Assembly: GCF_036014175.1 (NCBI RefSeq)
Contig: NZ_CP107917.1
Coordinates: 1,798,001-1,862,000 of the forward strand
Direction of reading: 5' to 3'
DNA from: Streptomyces sp. NBC_00443
GTDB lineage: Bacteria > Actinomycetota > Actinomycetes > Streptomycetales > Streptomycetaceae
Length of the DNA stretch: 64,000 bases
The notes beneath the pieces are model-generated. The model was not told where the DNA came from. It did not search any database and saw only the letters and a program-made list of their open reading frames with translations. This document shows, piece after piece, positions 52,896 to 61,597 of the stretch (its first letter is position 1; every line of letters starts with the position of its first letter). The position numbers and the translations under genes were made by a program.

Positions 52896-54329
52896 TTGTC
52901 CCAACAGCAGCTCGGACGCGGCCCCTTGAGGTCCCGTCAGCCCCGCACCGACCCTCCCGCACCCGACGAGGACCCCTCGGACACCTCGCCCCCGGCGCGC
53001 TTCGTCGGCTGGCTCGGCGGCCTCGGGGCGGCGGCCGCCGGATATGGCGTGTTCCAGTTCCTGTTCAGTGTGCTGCCCGACTCCCTCGACGGTTCGGCCG
53101 CGCGCTATGTGATCTCCGGGATCAGCGGGCTCGCCACCTTCGTCGCCGCATGGCTGGCCGCGGCGCTGCTGCGGGCCCGGACGGCAGCGGCTGCGGCCGC
53201 CGATCCCGCGCGGGCCACCGCCGTAGGGCCCGCCGCCATGGCACCGGGGGCGCCCGGCCCGCTTCCGAAGGTCTTCGCCTCCGCCTACGGCACCCTCGTC
53301 GACCAGGTGTCGGTCGTGGCGGACCCGGAGCGCGGGCGCCTCACCGGCTGGCCGCACTCCCTCGGCGAGAACACGCCCTCACGGCCGACGCCCGTCGGTA
53401 CGGCGTACGGCCTGCACATCATGCTCGACCTGGGCGTGCCCGACGGAGGGCTGAGCACCGGCGACCTGGTGGACACCTTGTGGCGGCTGCGGCTCCCGGA
53501 CGGCGGCTGGTCGGCACGGTCGCAGGGCTCCGAGGCCCGCCCGGAGGTCACCGCCCTGGTGCTGGGCGCACTGGCCCGGGCCGGCACGTCCGCCGACCGG
53601 CTGGCTGCCGAGGTGGACCGCTGCACCGGCGCCTTCACCCGGCAACTCGACCGCGCCGGGCTGGAGTCGACGCACGTCGTCACGACCGTGCTGCGCGGGC
53701 TGCTGCGTGCCGCACCCCGCTCCGAGATCCTGCCCGCGCTGCGCGAGGTCCTCGCGGACGGCGCGATCAGCGACCCGCGCCGCGACCACCTGCGCTGCTG
53801 GGGCTACCGGCTGCAGCCGCCGTACGGCAGACCGTCCCCGCTGCACACCGCGCAGGCCGTCGTCGCCCTGGACCGGGCCGCCCGGGTCCTGGGCGAGGAC
53901 ACGGACGCGCGTGCCGCACGGGCCCGGACCGCCCGCGAGGACGGCGTCCGCTGGCTGCTGTCCTGCCCGGACGCACCGCACGACACCTGCCCGGACCTGG
54001 AGAACCTGCACGAGGAGGTACGCCGGCCGCGTACGGACGACCCGTCCCGCCACGAGGTCCTGAACGTACGGCACTTCACCGCCTCCTGGCTGGTCCGCGC
54101 CCTGCTCTCGCCGGGTGCCGTGGAGATCGCCCGCGCCGACGGGCTGGAGGACGAGTGGCGGGTGCGGCTGGACGGGGCCGTCGCCGCGGTGTGGGCAGGG
54201 CAGACGGACGGCATCTGGTCCTGGGGCCGGGGCGACAGCACCGAGCTGCGACGGCCCATGTGGATGACCTATCAAGGTCTTTCGGCGCTGCGCGCGCATG
54301 CCGTATGGATGTACCAGCCGGACGGCTGA
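52896..54329 (+). CDS. Membrane-anchored alpha/alpha-barrel (prenyltransferase/terpene cyclase-like) protein
   Basis: Protein of 477 residues. After a Pro-rich cytoplasmic N-terminus come two membrane helices (FVGWLGGLGAAAAGYGVFQF near 37 and a stretch near 75: ISGLATFVAAWLAAALL). The rest is an (alpha/alpha) barrel with repeats such as LWRLRLPDGGWSARSQG and GIWSWGRGDSTELRRPMWMT, like QW repeats in squalene-cyclase/prenyltransferase folds. No DXDD or other catalytic motif was seen, so enzyme activity is not supported. TTG at 52896 was chosen because GGGGGAGGG lies 6 bp upstream. It is 52 bp before the cupin gene on the same strand, probably co-transcribed. Confidence 0.7.
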   Translation: MSQQQLGRGPLRSRQPRTDPPAPDEDPSDTSPPARFVGWLGGLGAAAAGYGVFQFLFSVLPDSLDGSAARYVISGISGLATFVAAWLAAALLRARTAAAAAADPARATAVGPAAMAPGAPGPLPKVFASAYGTLVDQVSVVADPERGRLTGWPHSLGENTPSRPTPVGTAYGLHIMLDLGVPDGGLSTGDLVDTLWRLRLPDGGWSARSQGSEARPEVTALVLGALARAGTSADRLAAEVDRCTGAFTRQLDRAGLESTHVVTTVLRGLLRAAPRSEILPALREVLADGAISDPRRDHLRCWGYRLQPPYGRPSPLHTAQAVVALDRAARVLGEDTDARAARARTAREDGVRWLLSCPDAPHDTCPDLENLHEEVRRPRTDDPSRHEVLNVRHFTASWLVRALLSPGAVEIARADGLEDEWRVRLDGAVAAVWAGQTDGIWSWGRGDSTELRRPMWMTYQGLSALRAHAVWMYQPDG

Positions 54330-54381
54330 ACCCGGATGTGACGAGCGGCGTTGGAGCGAGCGCGCGTTGGAGGATGAGTGC

Positions 54382-55110
54382 ATGGGCGGTCGGCAGGTCC
54401 TGGCGGCACGGAGGCTGCTGGCCGAGTCGCTGGACGGTGAGCTTCCCGAGCACGAGCGGGTGGCCACGGCCCGCCGTGTCGCCGCCGAACTCGGCGCCCC
54501 GGACCGCCTGTTGGAGCTGATCGCGGAACTGGCTTCCGGTGAGGGCGACCCGGAGGGCTGCGCGCGACTGTCGTACCGTCATGTCCTCGGTTTCGACAAG
54601 CTGCTGCTGATCGACGGCGGCCCGCGCCGGATGCTCCGCGCGCACGTGTGGCATCCCGGTGCCGGCGCGATCGGCGAGGAGGACGTCCACAACCACCGCT
54701 CGCCGCTGGCCTCCTATGTCGTACGGGGTCGACTGGCGATGGAGCTGTACGAGGTCGGCGACGGCGTCGGCGACCTGGCGACGGCCCGCTACGAGGAGTC
54801 GCTGGCGGAGCGCTCGGCGGACTGGGTGCTGAGGCCGGCCGGTCCGGCACGGCTGCGGCTGACGCACGTGGGACAGTACGCGGCGGGCAGCTCGTACGCC
54901 CTGCCCGCGCACACCCTGCACCGGGCCTGGTGCGACACGGACGAGCCGACGGTGACGCTCTTCCTGGAGACGGGCGCCGAACGGCGGCACCACACCGATG
55001 TGTTCACGGCGGCGGGCCCGCATCCGGGCGCGGTGGCGAAGGTGCCACTGGCGGTCGGGGACTATATGGACGCGCTGCGGGAACTGGCGGAACGGCTCAG
55101 GGCCTTGTGA
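54382..55110 (+). CDS. Cupin-fold protein (cysteine dioxygenase-like)
   Basis: Protein of 242 residues with a double-stranded beta-helix. The metal-binding side is VHNHRSPLASYVVRGRLAME near residue 110 (His-x-His), and a later His in LPAHTLHRAWCDTDEPTVTL near 180 can be the third ligand. An N-terminal helical region (LLAESLDGELPEHERVATAR) precedes it. The reaction is unknown. ATG at 54382 has GGAGG 8 bp upstream. It ends inside the convergent Nudix gene (14 bp overlap). Confidence 0.75.
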   Translation: MGGRQVLAARRLLAESLDGELPEHERVATARRVAAELGAPDRLLELIAELASGEGDPEGCARLSYRHVLGFDKLLLIDGGPRRMLRAHVWHPGAGAIGEEDVHNHRSPLASYVVRGRLAMELYEVGDGVGDLATARYEESLAERSADWVLRPAGPARLRLTHVGQYAAGSSYALPAHTLHRAWCDTDEPTVTLFLETGAERRHHTDVFTAAGPHPGAVAKVPLAVGDYMDALRELAERLRAL

Positions 55111-55522
55111 ACGCCTGCCGCACGATGTCGAGGTTGTACGCGTCGATCTCGACGCTCGTCAGCTCGGCCCGGTCGAGCCAGGCGGCGGCCTGGTCGGGCT
55201 CGGGCAGGGTGACCGCGGTGGACAAGGGCCTGACCAGGAAGTTCTCCTGCCAGTTCTTGATCTCGTGACCCCGGTAGTCGCTGAGGAACGAGGACTCGCC
55301 GACCTTGCGGACGATCTCGCCGAGCAGTCCGGTCTCTTCCTTCAGCTCACGCAGGGCCCCGTCCTCGGGACTCTCGCCGGGCTCCAGCTTCCCGCAGGGG
55401 ACACCCCACACCCGTGGCAGGAACCGCTCCCTCTCGCTGCGGCGCACCAGAAGCACCCGCTGTTGGTCGTCCATCACGACGGCGGCCGCCAGTCGCCTGT
55501 CGCCGGGGATGTCCATGGTCAT
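55097..55522 (-). CDS. Nudix hydrolase
   Basis: Protein of 141 residues with a complete Nudix box, GKLEPGESPEDGALRELKEE followed by TGL (GX5EX7REUXEEXGU), which binds Mg2+ and hydrolyses nucleoside diphosphate derivatives. The preceding strand region RLAAAVVMDDQQRVLLVRRS is typical. The substrate cannot be predicted. The start is ATG 55522; a second ATG at 55516 is also possible (GAGGA lies upstream of both). It shares 14 bp with the convergent cupin gene. Confidence 0.88.
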   Translation of the reverse strand: MTMDIPGDRRLAAAVVMDDQQRVLLVRRSERERFLPRVWGVPCGKLEPGESPEDGALRELKEETGLLGEIVRKVGESSFLSDYRGHEIKNWQENFLVRPLSTAVTLPEPDQAAAWLDRAELTSVEIDAYNLDIVRQAFTRP

Positions 55523-55599
55523 GGTTCCTCGGTCCCTCGCCGGTGATGAGTCCAAAGGGTCTGATACCCGGGAAAGAGTCAAGCCTAACAGGGACGCAC

Positions 55600-56391
55600 T
55601 CACCGTCGCTGTGAGTCGGATCGCCCCGACAGGCTCGACTCGCCACGGCGGGCGAGGGCGTCCACGGCACCGTACGACGGGGCCGCCCCGCCCGGCGCCC
55701 GGCCCTCCCTGATCGCCTCGACCGCCTCCAACGCCGCGCCCAGCGCCCGCCGGTAGAGCAGCGAGCCGAGGCTGACGCGGCGAACGCCGAGGCCGGCCAA
55801 GTGGGGGACGGTGGGGCCGGTCGGTGCGTAGAGGACGTTGAGCGGAACGTCGACGTACCGCACCAGGGCGGCGATCTCCCTGGGTTCGCTGAGCCCCGGC
55901 ACGAACACGCAGTCGGCGCCCGCCTGTTGATAGGCGTCGAGGCGGTCGATCGTCCCCTCACCGTCTCCCGTCCAGTACGTGTCGGTGCGGGCGTTGACGA
56001 AGAGACCCGGTGCCGCCGACTTGACCGCGGCGATCTTCGCGGCATGCAGCGCCGTGGAGCCGAGACGGTCCTCCAGGTTGATGCCGACGGCTCCGACGGC
56101 CGTGAGTTGCCGCGCGAACTCCCCCACCTCGTCGGGATCCTCGCTGTAACCGTCCTCCGCGTCGACGGAGAGAAGGTACGGGTCCGAGCCGAGGGCCAGG
56201 GCGAGCCGCAGTGTCTCGTCGCGGGTCTCCGACGCCCCGTCGGGCAGACCGGCGGCCGCCGCGACACCGAGGCTCGTCGTGCCGATCGCGCGGAATCCCC
56301 GCTCTGCGAGGGCCCGCGCCGAGGCGTGGTCCCAGGCGTTGGGGAGCAGCAGGGGCTCGTCGCGGTGGTGGAGTTCGGCGAACGTGGTCAT
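55600..56391 (-). CDS. Isocitrate lyase / PEP mutase family protein
   Basis: Enzyme of 263 residues with the PEP mutase/isocitrate lyase TIM-barrel fold: LLLPNAWDHASARALAERGF near residue 14, IGTTSLGVAAAAG, VDAEDGYSEDPDEVGEF with the metal-binding acidic pair, INLEDRL, and FVNARTDTYW. Members cleave or form C-C or C-P bonds next to a carboxylate, for example methylisocitrate or oxaloacetate; the substrate is not resolved here. It is followed by a DinB-like gene on the same strand (25 bp upstream of the start), possibly one operon. Confidence 0.87.
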   Translation of the reverse strand: MTTFAELHHRDEPLLLPNAWDHASARALAERGFRAIGTTSLGVAAAAGLPDGASETRDETLRLALALGSDPYLLSVDAEDGYSEDPDEVGEFARQLTAVGAVGINLEDRLGSTALHAAKIAAVKSAAPGLFVNARTDTYWTGDGEGTIDRLDAYQQAGADCVFVPGLSEPREIAALVRYVDVPLNVLYAPTGPTVPHLAGLGVRRVSLGSLLYRRALGAALEAVEAIREGRAPGGAAPSYGAVDALARRGESSLSGRSDSQRR

Positions 56392-56416
56392 GAGGGGGGC
56401 TCCGGTGGTCGGGCGG

Positions 56417-56875
56417 TCACGACAGGTCTCCGACGGCCTCGGCGTAGTAGGCCGATCCCTCCAGGTGGCGGGCGATGTCGCGGAAGCTCCAGCCTTCGCC
56501 GGGCGAGTGGTCGAGCTGGTCGTCGCTCAGGGCGTCCAGTCGGTTGGCCCAGACACGGGCGAGCCGGGTCAGCCGGCTGCGGGCCTCGTCGAGGTCCTGC
56601 GGGGTGAAGGGCGCGAGGTCCGCCTCGGTGGTGATGCTGGAGGCGTGCCAGTGGTCGGGCTGGGGCTGCTCGCCCGCCAGCCGTGCCTCCAGCTCGGCCA
56701 GGTGGTCGATCAGGTGGTCGGCGACGCGGCGGACCGCCTTGTGCGGGGTGTAGACGCGGTCATCGACACGGGCGAGCGTGCCGTCCCAGTCCGGCCAGGT
56801 CGCGGCCAGGGTGAGGACGTGGTCGACCATGGCGGTGACCGCGTCGGCGGGGGCGGGACGGGCGGTTTCGGTCAT
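56417..56875 (-). CDS. DinB/maleylpyruvate isomerase-like metal-binding protein
   Basis: Protein of 152 residues with a four-helix-bundle DinB/MDMPI pattern: VADHLIDHLAELEARLAGEQ in the middle and RDIARHLEGSAYYAEAVGD at the end, where the His residues would bind a divalent metal. Such proteins act in mycothiol- or bacillithiol-linked chemistry or are uncharacterised. ATG at 56875 was chosen because the conserved sequence begins near it (TETARPAPADAV); an earlier in-frame start at 56929 adds an unconserved, basic tail. Confidence 0.75.
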   Translation of the reverse strand: MTETARPAPADAVTAMVDHVLTLAATWPDWDGTLARVDDRVYTPHKAVRRVADHLIDHLAELEARLAGEQPQPDHWHASSITTEADLAPFTPQDLDEARSRLTRLARVWANRLDALSDDQLDHSPGEGWSFRDIARHLEGSAYYAEAVGDLS

Positions 56876-56941
56876 GCCCCGAACGCTAGGCGCCGGTCGC
56901 TTCGGTGCCGGCCGAAGTGACCCGGCCACACTCTTGAATCT

Positions 56942-58633
56942 TCAGCTGACGTGCACGTCGACGCCCTCGCCGTCCGTCAACCGTGCCTCGACCTTCCGCC
57001 CTTCGCTCCAGCGGACGTGGATCACGCCCTCGTCGTCCACCCGCACGGCCACCAGCTCGTCCAGCGGCGTGGGGTTCAGCTCAGCGGTGAGCCGGGCGAG
57101 CACCACGAACAGGGTGTCGGTGGCGCCGGTGGCGCCGGAGAGGCGGCCGTCCAGGGCGACGACCGGTCGGATCTCCCCGCGTACGCCGTCCCGGCAGGCC
57201 CAACCGGTGACCCGCACCGGCGTCCCCGCCGCCGCTCCCGCCACCAGATGCGCCCGCACCTCCACGGCGCCGTGCGCGAGCACAAGGCTGGTCACCCGGG
57301 CGCCCCCACCCGCCGAGTGCCGCGAGGCCGCCCAGCCCTCCCCCACACCGAGCGGCACGATGTCCGTTCGGCTCGCGTCGCTGCCGACGATGACGCTGTT
57401 GTCGTACCACCGCGAAGGCACCGTCGCCGTCGAGTAGGCGAGACGCGTGTAGTACGGGTCGTAGCGGACGTCCTCGCTGCCGTGGTTGTGGAGGCGGACC
57501 AGGCCGTCCGAACGCGTCGACTGCACCAGCCAGTTGGGGGCGGCGATCGCGGTGACCGCGTCCTCGCGCTCGGCGGGCGCGGGTTCCTCCTGCGCCGTCC
57601 AGACGGCGTGGTCCGCCGGCAGGAGCAGGCCGAGGAAGCCCTTGCTCGCCCAGTAGGGGGACGCCGGGCCCGAATAGCCTTGGAGGATCGCCTCGTCGGG
57701 GCCGTGCCAGCCGAGGGTCAGCAGACCGTTCGCGTCCACGGCGCCCCGCTCCAGGAAGTACTTGAGCGCGCCGGAGGAGATCCTCCGGGTCTCCCCCGCC
57801 GTGAGCGGCGTACGGCCCGTGAGGGCACCCAGCCACAGGGGGGCCGTGGTGGCGAAACGGTAGGTCAGGGAGCGGCCCTGGTGCAGGGGGCCGCCGTCGC
57901 CGCCGAACAGGCGGGCGTAGTCCTCCAGATGCCGGGAGAGCCGGCCGCCGTACAGTGCGAGGAGCCGTTCGTCCTGCGCGAGCCAGGCGTGCAGCACGGG
58001 GTACAGGTGCATGGCCCAGCCGTTGTAGTAGTCGAACTTGCGGCCGTCGCCGTCCGTGTACCAGCCGCCGCCGACGTACCACTTCTCGATGCGCTCCAGC
58101 CCCCGGTCGATCGCCTTGCGGGACTCCTCGGCCTCGTGTCCGATCTCCTGGAGGAAGCCGCCCACGGTCACCGGGAACAGTTCCCAGTTGCAGGGCCAGG
58201 CCTCGGCTGTCAGTGCGTCGCCGAGCCAGGCCGCCGCCCGTTGCCGTACCGGGTCGTCCAGCCGGTCCCACAGCAGCGGCCGCGTCAGCCGCAGCGCGAG
58301 CGCGATCGAGGCCGCCTCGACCAGGGGCTGGCTGCGGTCCTCGACGCGGGGCCAGCTGCCGCGGACGCCGGCCGCGAGGCCGTCGGCATAGCGCTCCAGC
58401 ACCGTCTCGTCGCGGCGGAACGCGGCCAGGAGCAGCGTACGGGCGTAGCCCTCCAGGCCGTCGGAGAGGCGGCCCGACCAGCTCTCGTGGTCGCCGGGGA
58501 GGTGGTAGAGGGCGCGGTCCTCGGTGGCGTAGGGCTCCACCGCGGCGAGCAGGGCGTCGGCGGCCGCCTCCCAGTGGGCGCGGGTGTAGCCGGTGTGCGG
58601 GCTGCGGGTGCGGTCTTCGGGAGGCAGGTGCAT
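56942..58633 (-). CDS. DUF2264 domain protein
   Basis: Protein of 563 residues, entirely of DUF2264 type: an N-terminal (alpha/alpha) barrel (LSDGLEGYARTLLLAAFRRD, PCNWELFPVTVGGFLQEIGH, DYYNGWAMHLYPVLHAWLAQ) and a C-terminal beta-sandwich. The domain is found near rhamnogalacturonan and other pectin-degradation genes and is presumed to be a glycoside hydrolase or lyase relative. No signal peptide is seen, so it works inside the cell on oligosaccharides. It precedes the acetylesterase gene's terminator on the same strand; the pair lie next to a PL4 lyase. Confidence 0.83.
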   Translation of the reverse strand: MHLPPEDRTRSPHTGYTRAHWEAAADALLAAVEPYATEDRALYHLPGDHESWSGRLSDGLEGYARTLLLAAFRRDETVLERYADGLAAGVRGSWPRVEDRSQPLVEAASIALALRLTRPLLWDRLDDPVRQRAAAWLGDALTAEAWPCNWELFPVTVGGFLQEIGHEAEESRKAIDRGLERIEKWYVGGGWYTDGDGRKFDYYNGWAMHLYPVLHAWLAQDERLLALYGGRLSRHLEDYARLFGGDGGPLHQGRSLTYRFATTAPLWLGALTGRTPLTAGETRRISSGALKYFLERGAVDANGLLTLGWHGPDEAILQGYSGPASPYWASKGFLGLLLPADHAVWTAQEEPAPAEREDAVTAIAAPNWLVQSTRSDGLVRLHNHGSEDVRYDPYYTRLAYSTATVPSRWYDNSVIVGSDASRTDIVPLGVGEGWAASRHSAGGGARVTSLVLAHGAVEVRAHLVAGAAAGTPVRVTGWACRDGVRGEIRPVVALDGRLSGATGATDTLFVVLARLTAELNPTPLDELVAVRVDDEGVIHVRWSEGRKVEARLTDGEGVDVHVS

Positions 58634-58663
58634 CGGGTCTCTTTCTCGCCGGCTCGGTCCGGA

Positions 58664-58699
58664 CCTGGGGCGCCCCGGTTCCGGTCGGAGCGCCCCAGG
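58664..58699. terminator. Hairpin between the acetylesterase and DUF2264 genes
   Basis: CCTGGGGCG (58664-58672) and CGCCCCAGG (58691-58699) form a 9-bp stem with an 18-base loop, just past the acetylesterase stop at 58703. Confidence 0.5.
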
Positions 58700-58702
58700 G
58701 GT

Positions 58703-59731
58703 TCATCCCACCCGCATCAGGCGCTCCGGCACCAGATGCCGGGCGACGAGTTCGTCGCGGACCAGGCCCGCGTACGTCGTGGCGCCGTGCACGGAGGTGT
58801 GGGTGTTGTCCCGCTTCTCGTTGTAGAGGTAGAGCGCCTTGGACGCCTCGACGCCGAGGGACTCCACCAGCGCCTTGGTCCTCGCCGTCAGGTCGATCAG
58901 GGGGACGTCGTGGGCGGCGGCGACGGAGCGGACGACGGCGGGGTGGTCCACGCCCAGGCCGTTCACGAGCAGGGCCGTGTCGTTGTTCAGCGTGCCGTCG
59001 GAGTTGAACCAGCGGCGCACGACGGGCGTCACCAGGACCGGCTCCCCGCCCTCCTCCCGCACGCCCGCCACCAGGGTCTCCAGATTCGCCCGGTACGTCG
59101 CCTCGTCGGTGGTCTTGTCGTTGTGGGCGAGCTGGACCAGCACCAGGTCGCCGCGCCGGATCTGCGGCCGGACGGTGGCCCACAGGCGGGAGTCGGCGAG
59201 GTAGCTGACCGTGCTCTCGCCCGAGTCGGCGTAGTTGGCGACGGACAGGCCCTTGCGCAGGTACTGCGGCAGCTGCTGGCCCCAGCCGGAGTACGGGTCG
59301 CCGGGCTGGTCGCAGACCGTGGAGTCGCCGACGAGGAAGATCTGGCGGGCGTGCCGGGCCACAGTGACCTTGATGTCGGCCAGGGCGGGGGCCGAGCCGC
59401 CGAGTTGCAGGTCGAGGCCGGTGGTTCCGGCGGGGCCGGTGGGCTCGCCCTCGGGGGTGCGGACGTTCACGGTGAAGCTGCGGGCGACGCGCTCGCCTGC
59501 CTCGGCGGCCGTCTCGGGGAGCAGGGTGCGGCGGGTTTCTCCGGTGATGCTCGTGCTCGACGCGGCCTCGCCGCCGAGGAGGACCTTCACGTCGTACGTG
59601 CCGGGCGGGACGTCGAAGTGGCAGGCGGCGGCGGTGCAGTTGGCGTGTGCGGCCCGGGCCGGTACCGCGGTCAGCACGGGCACGGCACCCAACGTGGCGG
59701 CCAGCAGTACGACGGAGCTGAAACGTCTCAT
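58703..59731 (-). CDS. Secreted rhamnogalacturonan acetylesterase-like SGNH hydrolase
   Basis: Exported esterase of 342 residues. A Sec signal lies at the start (FSSVVLLAATLGAVPVLTAV, cleavage near ARAAH). A beta-sandwich domain (FDVPPGTYDVKVLLGGEAAS to about 125) is followed by the SGNH hydrolase domain: block I QIFLVGDSTVCDQ (Ser), block II NYADSGESTVS, block III LAHND (Asn), and a C-terminal Asp-His pair near DNTHTSVHGATTYAGLV. The arrangement is that of rhamnogalacturonan acetylesterases, which remove acetyl groups from pectin backbone. ATG at 59731 has GAGGAG 7 bp upstream. It is divergent from the PL4 lyase gene. Confidence 0.85.
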   Translation of the reverse strand: MRRFSSVVLLAATLGAVPVLTAVPARAAHANCTAAACHFDVPPGTYDVKVLLGGEAASSTSITGETRRTLLPETAAEAGERVARSFTVNVRTPEGEPTGPAGTTGLDLQLGGSAPALADIKVTVARHARQIFLVGDSTVCDQPGDPYSGWGQQLPQYLRKGLSVANYADSGESTVSYLADSRLWATVRPQIRRGDLVLVQLAHNDKTTDEATYRANLETLVAGVREEGGEPVLVTPVVRRWFNSDGTLNNDTALLVNGLGVDHPAVVRSVAAAHDVPLIDLTARTKALVESLGVEASKALYLYNEKRDNTHTSVHGATTYAGLVRDELVARHLVPERLMRVG

Positions 59732-59782
59732 GCGCGACTCCTCACTCGGACGGACGCGGCGTGCGCCTGGACCGTACCCGTT

Positions 59783-59868
59783 TTGACAAGCGCTTTCTAG
59801 ACGTCGATGAGGATTGGAAGCAATGCCCAGCCCAAGCTCGCGCAAGCCCTTTCGCCAAATCGATTCAA
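59783..59868 (+). promoter_or_regulatory. Promoter region of the PL4 lyase with two LacI-type operators
   Basis: TTGACA (59783-59788) is a perfect -35-like box. Overlapping it, TGACAAGCGCTTTCTA (59784-59799) has the LacI-family palindrome AAGCGCTT. A second such site, CAAATCGATTCAA (59856-59868) with core AATCGATT, lies downstream. A LacI-family repressor could block both this promoter and the divergent acetylesterase; the regulator gene is not in the window. Confidence 0.55.
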
Positions 59869-59928
59869 CTGTCACCCTGCACAACACCCGCACCCCACAC
59901 TCCGAAACACTCCGAAGGAGGCACCCCC

Positions 59929-61590
59929 ATGTCCGGATCCCCTGACAGATCCGTTCGTCGCCGCACCTTCGTCCTCGGCGTCTCGGCCGCCGCCGGCACC
60001 GCGGCCCTCGCCGGGACAGCGCGCGCCGCGGCTTTCGGCTGGAGCGACGACGGCGCGAACTACGTCGTCGACACCAGCGCCGACCTCGTCTTCAAGGTCA
60101 GCAAGAGCAACGGCGACCTGACCTCGCTGGTCTACCGCGGCACCGAGTACCAGGGCTACGGCGGCATGAACTCGCACATCGAGTCCGGGCTCGGCACGTC
60201 CACCGTGTCCATCAGGCAGTCGGGTTCGACGATCCTGATCTCGGTCGCGTACGGCACACTGCGGCACTACTACGCCGCCCGCAGCGGCGAGAACAACATC
60301 TACCTGTGGACCAACAAGGCCGACACGTCGGTCTCCGCCACCCGCTACATCCTGCGTGTGAAGAAGGGCCTGTTCCTCAACGACGAGCCGGACTCCTACA
60401 CCTACGCGCCCACCACCATCGAGGCCTCGGACGTCTTCGCGAAGTCCGACGGCCAGACCCGCTCGAAGCACTACGCCAAGCGCCGGGTGACGGACTACGA
60501 CTACGTCGGCTGGTCGGCCGGCGGCGTCGGCCTGTGGATCGTGCGCAGCAACCACGAGAAGGCGTCCGGCGGCCCGTTCTACCGCTCACTGCTGCGCCAC
60601 CAGAGCGCGGACGGCGGTGGCCTGTACGAGATCCTGTACTACGGCCAGAACCAGACCGAGGCCCAGCGCTTCGGCCTCCAGGGCCCGTATGTCATCGCCT
60701 TCACGGACGGCGGGCCGCCCTCCTCGTCGCTGTTCCCGGGCACGCTCACCACGTCGTGGGCGGACTCGCTCGGCATGTCCGGGTACGTCGGCGCGAGCGG
60801 GCGCGGCAAGGTGGCCGGGGTCGGGATCACGGGGCGCAACACGGCGTACCCGTACACGGTCGGGCTCGCCAACTCGGCGGCGCAGTACTGGGGTTCGGCG
60901 CGGGCGTCGGACGGCTGGTTCTCGATCGGGGGTGTGCTGCCGGGGACGTACACGCTGACCGTCTTCAAGGGCGAACTCGCCGTGTACACGGGGTCGGTGA
61001 CCGTCACGGCCGGTGGCACGACCACCCTGAACACGATCGCCATACCGTCCTCGAACGACCCGGGCAACGCGAGCGCGATCTGGCGGATCGGGGACTGGAA
61101 CGGCACGCCGAGCGGGTTCAAGAACGCCGACCTGATGACGTACGCGCATCCGTCCGACGTCCGGGCCGCCGCCTGGACCGGCAACGTGGTGATCGGCAAC
61201 AACGAGACGGCGTCCTTCCCCTGCTACCTCTGGAAGGACGTCAACAGCGGTCTGCTCGTGTACTTCAGGCTGACCGCCGCGCAGGCTGCCGCCGCGCACA
61301 CGCTGCGCATCGGCGTGACGACGGCCTACGCCAACGGCCGGCCGCAGATCGGCGTCAACGACTGGACCTCGGCGATCCCCTCCCCGCCCACGCAGCCGGG
61401 CACCCGGTCCCTGACCAACGGGTCCTACCGGGGCAACAACCACACGTTCACCTACAGCGTCCCGGCGAGCGCCTGGCTCACGGACACCGGCCAGTACAAC
61501 GTGCTGAAGATCGACGTGGTGAGCGGTTCGGGGTCGACCGGCTATCTCAGCGCGGGCACGTCGATCGACGCGATCGACCTGCTCGCCTGA
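59929..61590 (+). CDS. Secreted rhamnogalacturonan lyase (PL4 type)
   Basis: Exported enzyme of 553 residues. A Tat signal is present (RRRTFVLGVSAAAGTAALAG, cleavage near ARAAAF). The N-terminal beta-sandwich (FGWSDDGANYVVDTSADLVF, YDYVGWSAGGVGLWIVRSNH) carries the catalytic region. A fibronectin type-III-like (RhgB_N/fn3_3) segment follows at about 330-390, and a C-terminal CBM-like domain begins near IWRIGDWNGTPSGFKNADL. This is the three-domain plan of PL4 rhamnogalacturonan lyases, which cut the pectin backbone by beta-elimination. ATG at 59929 has GAAGGAGG 7 bp upstream. Confidence 0.85.
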   Translation: MSGSPDRSVRRRTFVLGVSAAAGTAALAGTARAAAFGWSDDGANYVVDTSADLVFKVSKSNGDLTSLVYRGTEYQGYGGMNSHIESGLGTSTVSIRQSGSTILISVAYGTLRHYYAARSGENNIYLWTNKADTSVSATRYILRVKKGLFLNDEPDSYTYAPTTIEASDVFAKSDGQTRSKHYAKRRVTDYDYVGWSAGGVGLWIVRSNHEKASGGPFYRSLLRHQSADGGGLYEILYYGQNQTEAQRFGLQGPYVIAFTDGGPPSSSLFPGTLTTSWADSLGMSGYVGASGRGKVAGVGITGRNTAYPYTVGLANSAAQYWGSARASDGWFSIGGVLPGTYTLTVFKGELAVYTGSVTVTAGGTTTLNTIAIPSSNDPGNASAIWRIGDWNGTPSGFKNADLMTYAHPSDVRAAAWTGNVVIGNNETASFPCYLWKDVNSGLLVYFRLTAAQAAAAHTLRIGVTTAYANGRPQIGVNDWTSAIPSPPTQPGTRSLTNGSYRGNNHTFTYSVPASAWLTDTGQYNVLKIDVVSGSGSTGYLSAGTSIDAIDLLA

Positions 61591-61597
61591 CGTCACC

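Noticed and set aside
56951..59800. Rightward frame of 949 codons opposite the DUF2264 and acetylesterase genes
   Set aside because: Runs through two genes with clear families on the other strand and lacks any recognisable domain.
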